Assembly (NCBI RefSeq): GCF_018991925.1
Contig: NW_024737068.1
Location: forward strand, 1,121,239 to 1,185,238
Length of the DNA stretch: 64,000 bases
DNA from: Homarus americanus
Lineage: Eukaryota > Arthropoda > Malacostraca > Decapoda > Nephropidae
Reading direction: 5' to 3'
Made by a program: the position numbers and the translations under genes. Below are positions 22,265-34,581 of the stretch, piece after piece. The stretch's first letter is position 1. Each line of letters opens with the position of its first letter. Under the pieces are notes generated by a model. It saw nothing but the letters and a program-made list of their open reading frames with translations. It ran no database searches and had not been told where the DNA came from.

Positions 22265-25085
22265 GTCAAGGGCAGTGATATGAAATTACTGGAGAAACAC
22301 TCAAATACAACTCTTAGTCCAAATTTCCTAAAACACTTTAGACCTTTTTATCTGTCCCTTACCAATAATACATAAAATTTCCTCTCAAACGTATATTGAA
22401 ACCAATTAGAAGTATCCCAGCTTTACACCACTGGACAAGAGCATCAGCGCGATCGATAGCCACCTGTTTGACCTGTGTATGTGTAGCGTTTGGGAGCTTT
22501 TTAGATAATGTTTCTTGTTATCACACCTAAGAATACACATAAGGTGACTTACAAGACTATAAAATATATATTACTTCTAATAAGCACCCTAACTCAACTT
22601 AATCCCCTCTTACTTGGCTTAACCTAACCTAAAGGTAACTTAAACCAACGCTAACCCTAATGTAACTTTTAACACTGGCTTCAAGTAGCAACCGCACTGT
22701 ACTTCGTCAAACAGTCTTTGTAAACATAAAGCTATTAAGGTATTTTATTTAAAGTGAAGTCTATAGTGTATCTAGGGTGTCATTGAATGAAAATAGGGTA
22801 ATGTATGGCACTGTTAAGCGTGGGCAGCCTCCAGCCATTCATGTTTAGGTACGGTTTTGGGAACTGTTCCTGATGGTGAATTATAAAATGACAGTTCATC
22901 CACCTTCAATATCATTACGAACTGACAAAAAATTTACAGGTTTTCAGTTTCTCAATAATTCTGGATGGGATTTTCTCAAGTCGGAATGGTTTGAAACCAC
23001 TTAACATTACCGAAATACAGGAATTGAATTTGAAGAATCTTTTGCAAAAGTTTTAAAACTATACTACATATTTTATGACTTCATTATTATTTAGAAAATT
23101 TCATGGCGTTCTACATTATACATTCGGCTTTGAAACTGCTAAATATCGTTGGTAAAGAAATCATACATTACCATATGTTATAAGCGCAAGCCAGGTGGGT
23201 TGGTTATCGATGGTGGACCGCGAATAAATAATGAGCAAAGTTATGTTTGAGTTGAACAATCAGACCCTGTCAAAGCCTGCAAGTATATAATTCGGGTCAG
23301 CTAGTGTACACAGTGCTTAACTCAAGGAAAAACTTTACTTACGAGAAAGATTAGACATGATTTAAGTAAAATTAGTAATCAAGTCTACATTATTCAAAGC
23401 TACATACGTGATTTGTCCATACATCCGTGCAGAATCATACAATGGCAATGATCATTAAAGACAATTGTGACATTGAAAACACGTTATATACATGAGGATA
23501 GCATCGTAAATTCAATTTTTTATGTGATGTCACTAGTATTGTCTCTCAAAATGTACCGCCACTCGTTTCGTTTTCTCACAGTTGGGATGATGGGTTCATG
23601 TTTGTGTTGATGATTTTTCCTTTATTGGCTGAGATAAAGAATATCCGTTTCAGATGGAATACCCTCTGTTGCTGCTAATTTTAACCTTTTCTTACGTGCG
23701 TTTCCTGTGTGTGTGTGTGTGTGTGTGTTGTTTTATTTTACAGAAGCGTGTTCCCTCCCACAACGATCCACCAATCAAACAAATTTCGTCCGTAATATCA
23801 CGTTTCTTTGCGGCAATTTTACTTGCCGGCTCGCTTTTAGTACCTATGTTTGTTTACTGTATTTAAAAGCTCCATATACAGCCTGTCTCCATTCCCGAAA
23901 CCGAAATGACGTTTAAATTCAAACGATTCAACAATACATTTACGCTAAATAAATTCGAAAAGTATGCTGAAATTCATTTTTCGGCGGCTTTCCATCCTTC
24001 CTGTCAATGATTTAAGCATAGCGATTTTCTTGGAAAATTCATGGCTCTCTTCAATGGCGTAATTCCATTCTCGAATTGGTTATAGGATATTCGTGGGATT
24101 ATATTTTTCACTTCGTGAAAACATAATAACTGACCTCTTTTCGAAATATTTTTATTTGCGTGAAAACTGGTATAGGAAAAACCTACTTTATATAATTTTC
24201 AGTGCTGTGCTCCTTTACAGAGCATTGCATGGTGACCATGGTGACATTGTTTTAGGGTTTCCTATCATGATTTAATTAAAACAAGATTATGGAAAGTTCC
24301 ATGAGAATCGCGTGACCATTAGAATACTTTACAGGTGAAATGCATCGTGGCGATTGCGCCGGCGAGCGCTAAATTACCTCCGAAGCGCCATTCTCGGCGC
24401 CTCCAACATAGAAAACATTGACTGATTAATGATATTTTATTCAGTTTTAAAGCCATATAAATTTCGGGGGTGATAAGTAGATTTTAATATTGCCCCCATT
24501 CTTGTTGTTTTGGTGCGTGAAGAGCGAGAACTTTCAACCATACGACAGTTTCCTTCGAACTTCATTTTCATCAAACCGTGAGACAACGTGCCACGAAACC
24601 CGATGATCCTTCACTGCGCCCTACTTCGTCAATTCAAAATACCGGTGAGGGCACATGCGGTTTGAAATAGAAGGTGCAATCAAAAAGGCATTTGGCGATG
24701 GCAAGGTATTCAGTTTTCAAGTGATGGTTTGAATCGATAGAGGGCATTCTTCGTCGACAGCCTAGACTTCAAAATACCCGTTGTTGTACAGCCGTTTGTA
24801 GAAGAAATCCGGGTCGTTTAGGTCGTTAATGTTATTTTACGGGAGGGAAGAGTTTAAAGTGGACAACCAACTAGGCCTAATGGAATTTGAAAACTTACCT
24901 GTGGCAATAATAGAGGGTTTGTGCAGAAATCTAAATTGAAAATAATTAATAATTACAAGATGAATAATGCAACGCAGAATCTTTGGCAACGCTTGGTAAA
25001 ACCTCAACAGTAAATGAATAAATTGGTACGTGCAACCTACAGAATGTTTCGTTCTCGTAAGATTTTTTTTATCTATGATAAAATT
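22265..25085. other. intergenic, no gene recognised
   Basis: AT-rich sequence. A degenerate TAACCT tract lies at 22577-22680 and a (GT)n run near 23707-23728. No domain or splice-supported frame was found. Confidence 0.45.
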
Positions 25086-25098
25086 CTCCAATACAGAA

Positions 25099-25142
25099 TT
25101 ATTATTATTATTATTCATTATTATTATTATTATTATTATTAT

Positions 25143-25182
<40 letters not shown>

Positions 25183-25190
25183 GGTAGTCA
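25099..25190. repeat. (ATT)n(AGT)n(GGT)n trinucleotide repeat
   Basis: A gradient of triplets from ATT through AGT to GGT, suggesting stepwise mutation within one array. Confidence 0.93.
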
Positions 25191-26410
25191 TAGTAATTGT
25201 AGTACCACAGTTGTCGGTCGGAAGTTCAGTTACAGAAAAATTTGTGTTTTTGATACTCGCTTATACAATAACAACTTGGCACCTTAACCATGGTATAATG
25301 TCCTCATTATATACACTCATCTGTGATGCATTGTTTGCTTCACTCAAGGTCCAACCTTTCACTGTGCGTGAAATGGCGAATAACCACATACCATCATGAA
25401 TAAGAGGGGATCCTGAACTTGGCATGGGATTCCTTTGTTTGTTCATTATCAATATATAAAATAGTCATGCTCATATTCTTTCTTGTGAGGTTTGACAGCT
25501 ACCACGATATCCCCTCAAGGTGTAGTGAAAGCGGCCTCTTTACAGCACCTGTTTTATTGTTCTTTTGTATTTGTTTTACATTACTAAGAATATAATATCC
25601 ATCATCCCTGATCATGATTCTATTGCGATAGACTGAAATTGGCCTTTCTTATATAATCAGTTACATAAATCGTAATTAATAGTGCAGGATTTACTTGAGC
25701 TGGCTTAAAAAAGGCGATCGAGTAATAAAGAGGATAAAATGTGATTCCTTTTATAAACGTTGCCTCATACTTTTTCAATTTATGAAATGCGTTATGAAAA
25801 ACAATACTGTATGTTGTAATGTACTTATTTATTCTAAATAAAGCTTTATGAAATCAATATTCGTTTAAGTATAGATATTTTCTTTCATCTCAGTATTTAT
25901 TTTTTTCGTTATTCAGAAAATATTGAAGCCCTCCCATCCCAAGCCCTTACCAAAGGGCGCCCACACCCATTCCCTACATTTTTAGGTCACCGAATGTCGT
26001 AATTTGGGCTGGGAGTGCCGAGATTCAGCCCAGGACTTAAAGCACCACCCGCACCAGGGAGAAGAAAAGATTCAAACGCATTAATTGCAGAGTGTCTGTA
26101 AAATCGCAATCAAAACCTATCAAATTCTAAGCCACGTACCGAAAAAGAAAGAAGAAGCCATATATTGACTTTGCAGCTTTGTGACTGAGGATGATTCCGG
26201 GTTTCATGTCTCTCGATTACCCAAGTAGCCTCTTTTACTTCCCCTTCAGGGCCGAGCGCATTGGGCAGTTACTAATTCACAGGAAACATCCAAGGTTCTG
26301 GAAAGGATGGAAAACGTGATCCCGGGACATTTCTTGGTATTGTGTCGCACCACCAACACGAGGGACATTGCAAATAAGCTAAAGGTGTCATGCAGAACGA
26401 ATATACGGGA
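25191..26410. other. intergenic, no gene recognised
   Basis: AT-rich. Nothing supported apart from the repeat remnants that begin at about 26.4 kb. Confidence 0.45.
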
Positions 26411-26414
26411 AGAC

Positions 26415-26510
26415 TCACACAGAGGCTGGTAGACTTATGGAATGGTCAACCAGCCGAAGCTGTGGAATCAAGAACAGAACTTCAAAATAGCTCTGGATAA
26501 ATTATAAGAA
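26415..26510 (+). pseudogene. LINE reverse transcriptase C-terminal fragment (a)
   Basis: RLVDLWNGQPAEAVESRT, followed one frame away by FKIALDKL and a stop. This LWN-LP...FK-LD pattern marks the C-terminus of CR1/jockey-type LINE ORF2 proteins. One frameshift separates the halves, and no 5' part was found. Confidence 0.6.
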
Positions 26511-26689
26511 CAATGAAATCTACGGGGCAACTGGCCTCCTTCCCTCATACAGCTTATACTGGTGAGCAAGGAGACCTGAATTGAAGTTTGCATAAAGCAG
26601 CATCTCAGGGGCACTACTCGTTTGCTGGAGTGTCCTTACTTGGAGCTGGCGGACGCTCACTTTAAGGTCACAGTCAAGATTGAACCGCA

Positions 26690-26860
26690 AGTTCGGAAAA
26701 ACCGTGAGGGCAGAAGCTTTTTCGGAGTGAGTTTGTAAACTCTTGGAACAATCTTCCAGAGATGTTGGGCGGCACCGAGTGTGAGCTCTTTCAAGACAAG
26801 ACTTGACCAACACTGGAGCGGGTTCAGGGGTACTTCAGGAGCCGGTGCATGCCCAGTGTG
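26690..26860 (+). pseudogene. LINE reverse transcriptase C-terminal fragment (b)
   Basis: SEFVNSWNNLPEMLGG followed after a frame change by SFKTRLDQHW. It is the same type of LINE C-terminus as fragment (a), 250 bp further on, so the two are tandem or nested relics. Conserved residues are W-N-x-L-P and F-K-x-x-L-D-x-x-W. Confidence 0.65.
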
Positions 26861-27644
26861 CCAACAGTGGTGACAGAGACGTGATCGATCGCCCGGGCGG
26901 CTGGCGGGCCGACCTTTGGTGAAGAATATAAAGGGAAAAGGTCGTGACTGATCGCCCAAGCGGCTAACAAACTAGATAATTGTAGAAAGGATAAATAGCC
27001 TCTGGTACTTACTTGGCCCATTAGGTAAATAAGGTAAACCGTGGAGGTCTATAGAGATCCTAACCCTAATAACTTAATGGTGGATTATTATGGTACTGAC
27101 TATGTTATCACCCTATTGACCAATCACTAGAATCTAGATCATTTGGTTCCTTTAGTTTGATTGATTTGCGTCAAAACTGATGGTATAGGTTTTGTGACGC
27201 CGTTGAGGCAGCAAAGAACGGGTAGTACTACGAAAGCAGAGTCTACAAGAAGGGAACGTGTGACAGGATGTTGCAGGAATAAACTATTCTCAGCACAAGA
27301 GACGATTTCAACAGAACTTACGATAAGTTTCATAGGATTTATTTGTATTTAAATAACGTTTGGGTTTTAGACATTTCCTTTTCTAAAATATGAAGCTCTT
27401 TAGTTACCATTCTTCATAAAATTAAGTATATATTGATGTATTGTACTGTAGGTGTGTGTGTATTTTTTTTGCAGTTTCGGCATGTCACTGGCACATAAAC
27501 TAGTCTTTACGAATGACGTCGTGGGGGTGCTATACTAATTATAGTTAATGCTTATGTCTTTTCCTATGAGTCGGCCCCACGCTCCTGTAATCCAAACACA
27601 AAAATAAGACAAAATTGTCCCCAAACTAAGCAACAATTTACAAG

Positions 27645-27726
27645 TCCATATATATATATATATATATATCATATATATCTTGATAGATACGCATTTCTGG
27701 TTTACATAGTATATTTATCTCGCCAT

Positions 27727-27772
<46 letters not shown>
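27645..27772. repeat. two (TA)n microsatellites
   Basis: TA runs at about 27649-27669 and 27733-27772, separated by a 60-bp spacer. Confidence 0.93.
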
Positions 27773-27774
<2 letters not shown>

Positions 27775-27824
27775 TATGCTCATTTTTAGTCCATATAACT
27801 TACGCGGACTTTGGACATATAATC

Positions 27825-27910
27825 AACAGCTCACCAGCAGGACTCAACCCTCGACCTACTGTGTGGGAACGAGGGAACGTTACCGACCATGCCATAAGGA
27901 CACTAAAAGC
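27825..27910 (-). repeat. tRNA-like SINE head (copy 1)
   Basis: On the minus strand, TTATGGCATGGTCGGTAACG resembles a pol III A box, and GGTCGAGGGTTGAGTCC, about 25 bases later, resembles a B box (GGTTCGANNCC). The match is weak but is repeated in inverted orientation at 28103-28158. Confidence 0.45.
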
Positions 27911-28102
27911 AGTTCTGGACTTGTATTTATATTTCACACAAAGTCTGTTCATCGAGCTGTTGTTTCATACCAGCTGGATTCGTTAAAATGCTGGCATCCA
28001 CATAAAGTTTGGTTGATTCCCAAATGGGAGAGTTCACAGCGCCATCAAGCTCGATGAAGGCTTTGTGAAATATAACATAGTCTAGAACTAGCTTTGTGCC
28101 CG

Positions 28103-28158
28103 CTTGTGGCATGGTCGGTAACATTCCTGGTCACACACAGTATAGGTCGGGTTTAAGT
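28103..28158 (+). repeat. tRNA-like SINE head (copy 2, inverted)
   Basis: GTGGCATGGTCGGTAACATT, then CACACAGTATAGGTCGGGTT, repeats the order seen on the minus strand at 27825-27910. The two copies form an inverted pair about 200 bp apart. Confidence 0.45.
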
Positions 28159-28248
28159 CAGTGGCGTAGCAGAGTGTGTGCCGCCCGGGGCGGCCATGGT
28201 GCCGCCCCTGGCGACCCTACAAAAAATACATATTGCACAGTGACTCAC

Positions 28249-28252
<4 letters not shown>

Positions 28253-28292
<40 letters not shown>

Positions 28293-28316
28293 TAACTATA
28301 TATATATATATATATT
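28253..28316. repeat. (TA)n microsatellite
   Basis: Two TA runs split by CTAAC. Confidence 0.93.
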
Positions 28317-28745
28317 AAATAGTTTGCCTTGCTGTTGTCAGACCGAAAAGCCCTTTGATCAAAAGGTATATGGCTTTTGTCTGGGTGGCTTGTCGGGGCT
28401 TTCACCACTTTAGTAGAGGATAGTGTCTTGGTATGAATCACCAGAGAAGTACTTTCATGAGAAACAAAGATCGCCAATCAATTTAAAAATCTCACTCAAG
28501 TACCGCATAGCAAAAGTCCACATCAATAGTTTTTAACCAATACTTTTGCATATTTCTTACCTTATAATTATTGTATCAGCTTAACGAGTAAATAACTGGA
28601 TCGAGAAAGCTTACAAGAGAACTTAAAGTCATCCTAGCCTCCCCTCATTTATCCACGATGGAGACTTGTGCAGGAAACAGTAATTGCTTTGTAACTGGTG
28701 GATTGGTCGGCTGTACATGAACTGATATGACCCGGGCCATGGTTT

Positions 28746-29020
28746 TGCAGCTACTGGAGACGTATTCTTCCACTTTGTATCGGCGGCAAGCTAATCTCCT
28801 CGTCGTGTCTGACTAACACATTACCCATGGAAACTCCACTGGCGTACTTGTTTGAAGTTGTTTCATAATCTCAACGGGTTACAGGTTGTGTGTGTGGCGG
28901 GGGGCGCATGCTTGGGGGTGGCAACTCATGACGTGGCCTTCGTGATGTGGGTCAGGTGTTAGGTCAGACACGACAAGGATTAACTTGCCGCCGATACAAA
29001 GTGCATCCTCAGTGGCTGCA
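28746..29020. repeat. foldback element with about 70-bp inverted arms
   Basis: The left arm (28746-28819) and the reverse complement of the right arm (28956-29020) share TGCAG, CACTTTGTATCGGCGGCAAG and CGTGTCTGAC, followed by TAACAC. The spacer is about 135 bp and G-rich. Mismatches and small indels are present. It could be a non-autonomous DNA element or a palindromic rearrangement; no transposase is nearby. Confidence 0.75.
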
Positions 29021-29133
29021 GATGTGGTGATGAGCAGACCAAAAGTGCCGCCCCCAAGGTACCCTTAGGGGCGGACCATACCCCCTAGCTGCATGGTGGT
29101 TCGAGTCTGGCACGGTAGGATTTTGTTGGGTTT

Positions 29134-29173
29134 TATATATATATATATATATATATACCACTATATATATATG

Positions 29174-29207
<34 letters not shown>
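29134..29207. repeat. (TA)n microsatellites
   Basis: Three TA runs interrupted by CCAC and TGTAAC. Confidence 0.93.
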
Positions 29208-29209
<2 letters not shown>

Positions 29210-29654
29210 TCGAAAGGATCTTATACAGAATGACCTTCTCAGCATCTCGTGTTCTTTTTTCAACTCATTTGATATTTAGTCATTTTTAAAGATTTTCTTC
29301 TTTCTTTTTCAACCTCGTGGGATTGAGCCCATGTTTTAAATTTCATTATAGTCTAGCTACTGCCCCACGCGGAACAGAGTGACGGTGGACAAACACTAAG
29401 TGGATCCATGATAGATCTTCTACCTTTTAAAAGACATTTGAACACATTGAACGCAACCAGTCACTGGCTGCCTCACTGCTTTTGCTGTAGATTCGAATCA
29501 CTTGAAAATTTCCCTGGTCATTTCACCTGATGATTAAAACACCTAATACTTCCTCGGAGGAATCGGGTAAAGATTAGGTTAGGCTTGGTTAAGTTATCTT
29601 TAGGTTAGAATCAGTCAGTAAGATTGGGATTGGTTAAATAGGTTAAACCAGGTG

Positions 29655-31690
29655 GAGTTTCAGTAGTGGAGGAAGTGGTGTGTGACGGAGGGAGGTTGTG
29701 TGTGTATGATGAGGAGAAATGAGTAATGTGTCTGAAGGAGGTGGGGCCTGTGATGGGAGGCCGTGTGTGTGTGATGGGAGGGAAGTAGTGTGTGATGGAG
29801 GAGGTGAGTGTGTGTGTGTGGGAGGGAGGAGGAGTGGTGTGTGTGTGATGGAGAGGGAGGTGAATTCTTATTAGTAATGATGGAAGTGACCGTGTGATGG
29901 AGAAAGTGGTGTGTGTAATGGAGGGGTGTGGTGTGTGATGGGAGGGTGGTGGTGTGTGTGATGGAGGGAAGTACTGTGTGATGGAGGGAGGTGGTGTGTA
30001 ATGATGGAGGAAGTAGTATGCTGATGGAGGGTGTGGTGTGTAATGGAGAGGTAATTGTGTGATAGAGGAAATAGTGTGTGATGGAAGGAAATGAGTGTGT
30101 GATGGAGGGAAAATGATTGTGTGAAATGGAAGTAGTGTGATAGAGGGAAGTGGTGTGTGTGATGGAGAGTGGGAGGAAGTGGTGAGAGGGGTGTGTGTGA
30201 GGAGGCAGAGTATTAATGATGGAGGCTGGCTGCATTCTTAGGGAAGTGGTGGTGGAGGTGGTGGCTGTGATGGGATGTGTGGTGGAGGGTGGTGGTGTGT
30301 GATGGGAATGGTGTGGTGGTGTGTGATGGGAGTGTATTGTGATGGAGGGAGGTGGTGTGTGATGGAGGAAGTGGTGTGTGATGGAAGGAGGTAGTGTGTG
30401 ATGGAGGAAGTAGTGGAGTGTGTGATGGAGGAAGTGGTGTGTGATGGAGGGACGTAGTGTGTGATGGAGGAAGTAGTGTGTGATGGAGGAAGTAGTGTTT
30501 GATGGAGGAGGTGGTGTGTGATGGAGGGAGGTAAGTGTAGGTAGGAGATGGTGTGTGATGGAGGGAGGTAGTGTGTGATGGAGGGAAGTAGGTGCGTGAT
30601 GTGGAGGAAGTAGTGTGTGATGGAGGGAAGCAGTGTGTGATGGAAGGGAGGTGGTGTGTGTTGGGCGTGTGCGTGTGATGGAGGGAAGGTGGTGTGTGTG
30701 ATGGAGGAAGTAGTGTGTGATGGGAGGGAGATGGTGTGTGTGATGGAGAGGTGGGTGTGTGTGTGAGCTCCGTGTGGTGAAGTGGTGTGTGTGTGATGGA
30801 GGAAGTAGGTGTGTGATGGAGGAGGTGGTGCGTGTGATGGAGGAAGTAGTGTGTGATGGAAGGGAGGTGGTGGCAAATTTGATGGAGGAAATGATGTGTG
30901 TGATGGAGGGTGGTGTGTGATGGGAGGTGGTGGTGTATGTGGGAGAGATGTTGTGTGATGAGAGTGTGATAGGTGTGGTGATGATGTGATGGGGAGGTAA
31001 TAATAATGATCGGAGAATGATGTCGTGAGTGGAGGGGTGGTGGATTATTAATGATGGAGGGAGGAGGTGGTGTGTGATGGAAAGTAGTGTGTGATGGAGG
31101 AAGTGGTGTGTGATGGAGGAAATGAGTATTACGATAAGAGGAAGTAGTAATGATGGAGTGGGGTGGTGTGTGTGTGGTAGGAGTATATGTGAGAGGTGGT
31201 GTGTGATGTGGAGGTGGTGTGTGTGTCGGAGAATGAGTAATCCCGTGATGGGGGAGGAAATAGATGTGGAGGAGGTGGTGGTAGGAGGAATGAGTGGCAT
31301 GGTGAAGTGGTGTGATGGAGGTGGTATTAATGAAGGAAGTGGAGAAGTATGTGGTGGAAGAAGTAGATGTGATGGGAGAATGGTGTCGTGATGAATGATG
31401 TCTTGATGGAGAGTAGGTAAATCAGGAGAGTAGAATTAATGATCAGGAAGAAATGGTAGTGGGAGAGTATTATTATGGAGGAAGTAGTGTGTAATGATGG
31501 AGGAGGTGGTGTGTGATGGAGGGAGGTGGTGTGTGATGGAGGAGGTGGTGTGAGAGGTGGTGTGGTGAGGAGGCCGTGTGGTGGGAGGAAGTAGTGGCCG
31601 ATGGAAGTGTGTGGTGGGAGAAGCCGTGTGTGGAGGAAATGAGTGTGTGATAGGAAGTAAAGTGTGATGAGGAGGTAGGTATGTGATGAG
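29655..31690. repeat. 2-kb minisatellite, GTGTGTGATGGAGG(A/G)AGTRGT type
   Basis: About 90 imperfect copies of a roughly 21-bp unit (core GTGTGTGATGGAGG). Because the unit tends to be a multiple of three and the minus strand lacks stops, a 546-codon His/Thr/Ser/Pro frame is open, but it has no start context, splice support or non-repeat sequence. Homogeneity falls toward 31.0-31.7 kb. Confidence 0.93.
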
Positions 31691-31699
31691 GGAGTGTGA

Positions 31700-32265
31700 C
31701 CAAATAAGCACAGTGGCGTGGTGGCTACCGAAGGGTGCGTGTGGAACCATGAGGTAGTGGGCTAAGCTAGCAACATTGACACATGTTGCTGAAGCAATTC
31801 TACACACACACCACACCTCAGTTGTCATCTTATCTTTATTCACTAATTTTTAACCCCACTTTTTAAAATACAAACATTCAATGTGGGTCAAAATTTTTAT
31901 CCCACTTTATAAAACATGCCTCACACACACTGCCATTTCCTGTGTAGCATATAGAGTTTGTACTCCTCATTGGGTAGAATGATACTGGCAAATGGCTTTG
32001 ACTCATTCTACCCCTAAACACCCCAGAATAATGACTCAGAGCCCTATGTGAGGCGCAGGTGGACAGTAAAATTGCCATACATGATAAGCCGCTTCCAGCA
32101 CACTAATATTTTACCACCACCTACCACGTGACCGCTTTATTTCTAAAATAAACATTCACCACTGTTTGGGCGATAGGCTTCGGGGATGTGTTCTCATAGT
32201 GGCCATATGACGACGATCAGGATCAGGCCGAGAGCCGATATATTTTTCAGCACAATATAGTCATA
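31700..32265. other. intergenic, no gene recognised
   Basis: No supported gene or repeat. It lies directly upstream of the candidate aldolase leader exon and would hold its promoter if that exon is real. Confidence 0.4.
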
Positions 32266-32269
32266 ACTA

Positions 32270-32496
32270 ATGTGTGTACCTTAGAATTACTACTACTGGT
32301 GGTTTTAGGAGTAGAGAAGTGAACGCTAGTAGTGGTGCGGTGAACGTAAAAGAGGCCTGGTAACAGCAGCAAAACTTGTGGGTGCTGTGACGTTCCGCCG
32401 GTCCGACCAGCCCAGTGGACCAAAACTGCTGTACCGCTGCGCATTCTCACTCGGCCCACAACACCCACGCCAGATACACGTCTGTTCCTCCACCTG
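32270..32496 (+). other. candidate 5' non-coding exon of the aldolase gene
   Basis: A GC-rich island in AT-rich DNA ends at a strong donor (CACCTG, then GTGAGTAATA). The next recognised exon on this strand is the aldolase start-codon exon at 36483, whose acceptor (CCTCAG) precedes the ATG by 13 bases, so an upstream leader exon is required. The start is not defined. The minus strand is also open here, but without recognisable protein similarity. Confidence 0.35.
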
Positions 32497-34504
32497 GTGA
32501 GTAATAACCGCTCTTGGACTGGCACACATTTCTTTAAAATATCGTACCTCAGCAATTCTATAACCAGTATATGTTCACGATGTTCAGCTACAGGTTTAGT
32601 TTGAAGATTATGTAAATACTGTTAAGTTTCCTTAAGCAGTTGTCGGGGACCGTTGGGAGGAGGGGGTAGTTTACTGTTGTACTCACTGGAATGTATTTAT
32701 TCGGCCTGGACAAAGCAGTCACTAGATCCAAGACCATTATTTACTTCATCATGAACTCTTGACATTACCAGGCATGTCGCAGTTACGTAACCGATATCAC
32801 GTCTTAAGGTCCCTGGGTTCCTTGAAAGTTGAAACCGAGTGTTGCTCTCTTGATATTTAACAGGTTCAGTCTCCTTTAAATCGTGTCGATGAATAAGTGG
32901 TGGTGTGAAATTTCGTATGTGGCAGCCTTTTCAGCCCCCACACTTTCTACTAGACGTTCTTTCAAGTCTGCTCGATAAGCCCTGCCTCCTAAATAAAATT
33001 CTCCCCCACAGAAATTTATTGAGCAGGTGTAATCCGAACGACAGTGCGTCACTCATCCCAGTTCCTCATTCAACTGTCAAATGAAAGTGATGGAAAATCT
33101 GGATTAAATCTTGCAATTGAATGACTAGATACTTTTTGTTGTGAATCACTCTGTTTCCCATATACAAATCGTGGTTGTGCAGAAGTGTAGGCGTGTTGGG
33201 AGGCCACCTGTACGCACCTTTTTCGGCACACTTGTGGTCTGGTCGCCCACATCTGCGTCACCACTAAGCCAGTAATATAAATTTCCATTTAATATATTTT
33301 TAAACCATATTATTGTAATAAACAAATAGCTTTACCAAACCGGAAATGGTACGAGATTCTTTCATTATACTGCACCATTCGTTAACCAAGACTTGCTTTG
33401 TTGTTATTTATGGAAAATAAACATTTCGGTCGTGAATGTATGTTGTGTGGGGGAAATGAAGTATATTCCCGTGTTACAACTCTGGCCAAATACTGTTACA
33501 ATGTTTGAAGTTATCAGGGTACTTATTTCCTCCCCAATCGAGAATGTCATGTCGTAGTTCCTCCGTTTAGATTAGATATGGTAGAAAACTTTATAGTGTA
33601 ATCACTTTGTTGTGCCTGGCATTGATGGCGGCCAACACGGCACACTGACCTCCACTTTCACCACATATTTTGGCTCTGTGGTGGTGGCTGTTGATACATG
33701 AAGGGGCGGCAAAGTGAAAGTTACCAATCATGTTTAAGTGTTAGAAACTATACAATCACGCTTATAGTGTTGGAAGAAATTACACATCTGTAAATTCTCG
33801 AGAAATGTGTAGTGTGCGAATTAGAAGCCTAGTATTTTTTTTATTGTATTCCGACACCCAACATCGTCAGTTGACTCGGACCGAAGATTACGAAGTACGT
33901 AAAACACCATTTATCAGCTTCATCCCCGTGACGTACGACTTTACACACTGGGAACTATAGAATATTAGTGTTCACGGAATAAATGTGCGTGACTTTTTAA
34001 AGTACTGTACCAAGTAGTGGCTACAGTACACTGATTTCCGCCAGTCTTCCAAGCACCGAGGAGTGGAAGGAAGGAGGGGCGGGGGGGGTGTCGAAAGGTG
34101 TTGACATTTAACTGACCTCTCCACCACTGATCACATCAGTTTTTCCCAGGTTGGACTCCTTGCTTGGTTGCATGCAGATGAAGCGTTGAGCGGTGAAACC
34201 CTTGAGCTTATGCATCTCGGATCGTGCATGTAAATGTTTGGTGCCTGCTTGCTTAGATTAACTGGTCGTGAGCCAGGGCCATTTAAGCCGTTGTTACAGT
34301 ATATTTATGTAATAAACGGTTTATTAATAGAGTTGCAGTGGTGTGTGTGTCTGTGTGAATATTTGTATTTATGTATTGCAGTAAAGAATCCCTACAAAGT
34401 GAACGTCATGATGAATGCTTACCTCGGTGTTGTCACAGTGAAGTCAACTTAAACTTAGCAGATAGCTAATTGAGTGGTTTGTTTTGGCGTTAAACATAAG
34501 AGCA

Positions 34505-34507
<3 letters not shown>

Positions 34508-34577
<70 letters not shown>
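34508..34577. repeat. (TA)n microsatellite
   Basis: About 34 uninterrupted TA units, followed by CTCTCTCT. Confidence 0.95.

Positions 34578-34581
<4 letters not shown>

Noticed and set aside
29090..29125. GGTTCGAGTCT as a tRNA B box
   Set aside because: No A box or cloverleaf could be drawn around it.
29660..31300. 546-codon open frame (His/Thr/Ser/Pro) on the minus strand
   Set aside because: It coincides with a tandem repeat and contains no non-repeat protein sequence or gene signals.
32326..32555. Minus-strand frames over the GC-rich patch at 32.3-32.5 kb
   Set aside because: No recognisable protein; the strong donor is on the plus strand, so a leader exon for aldolase is a better reading.
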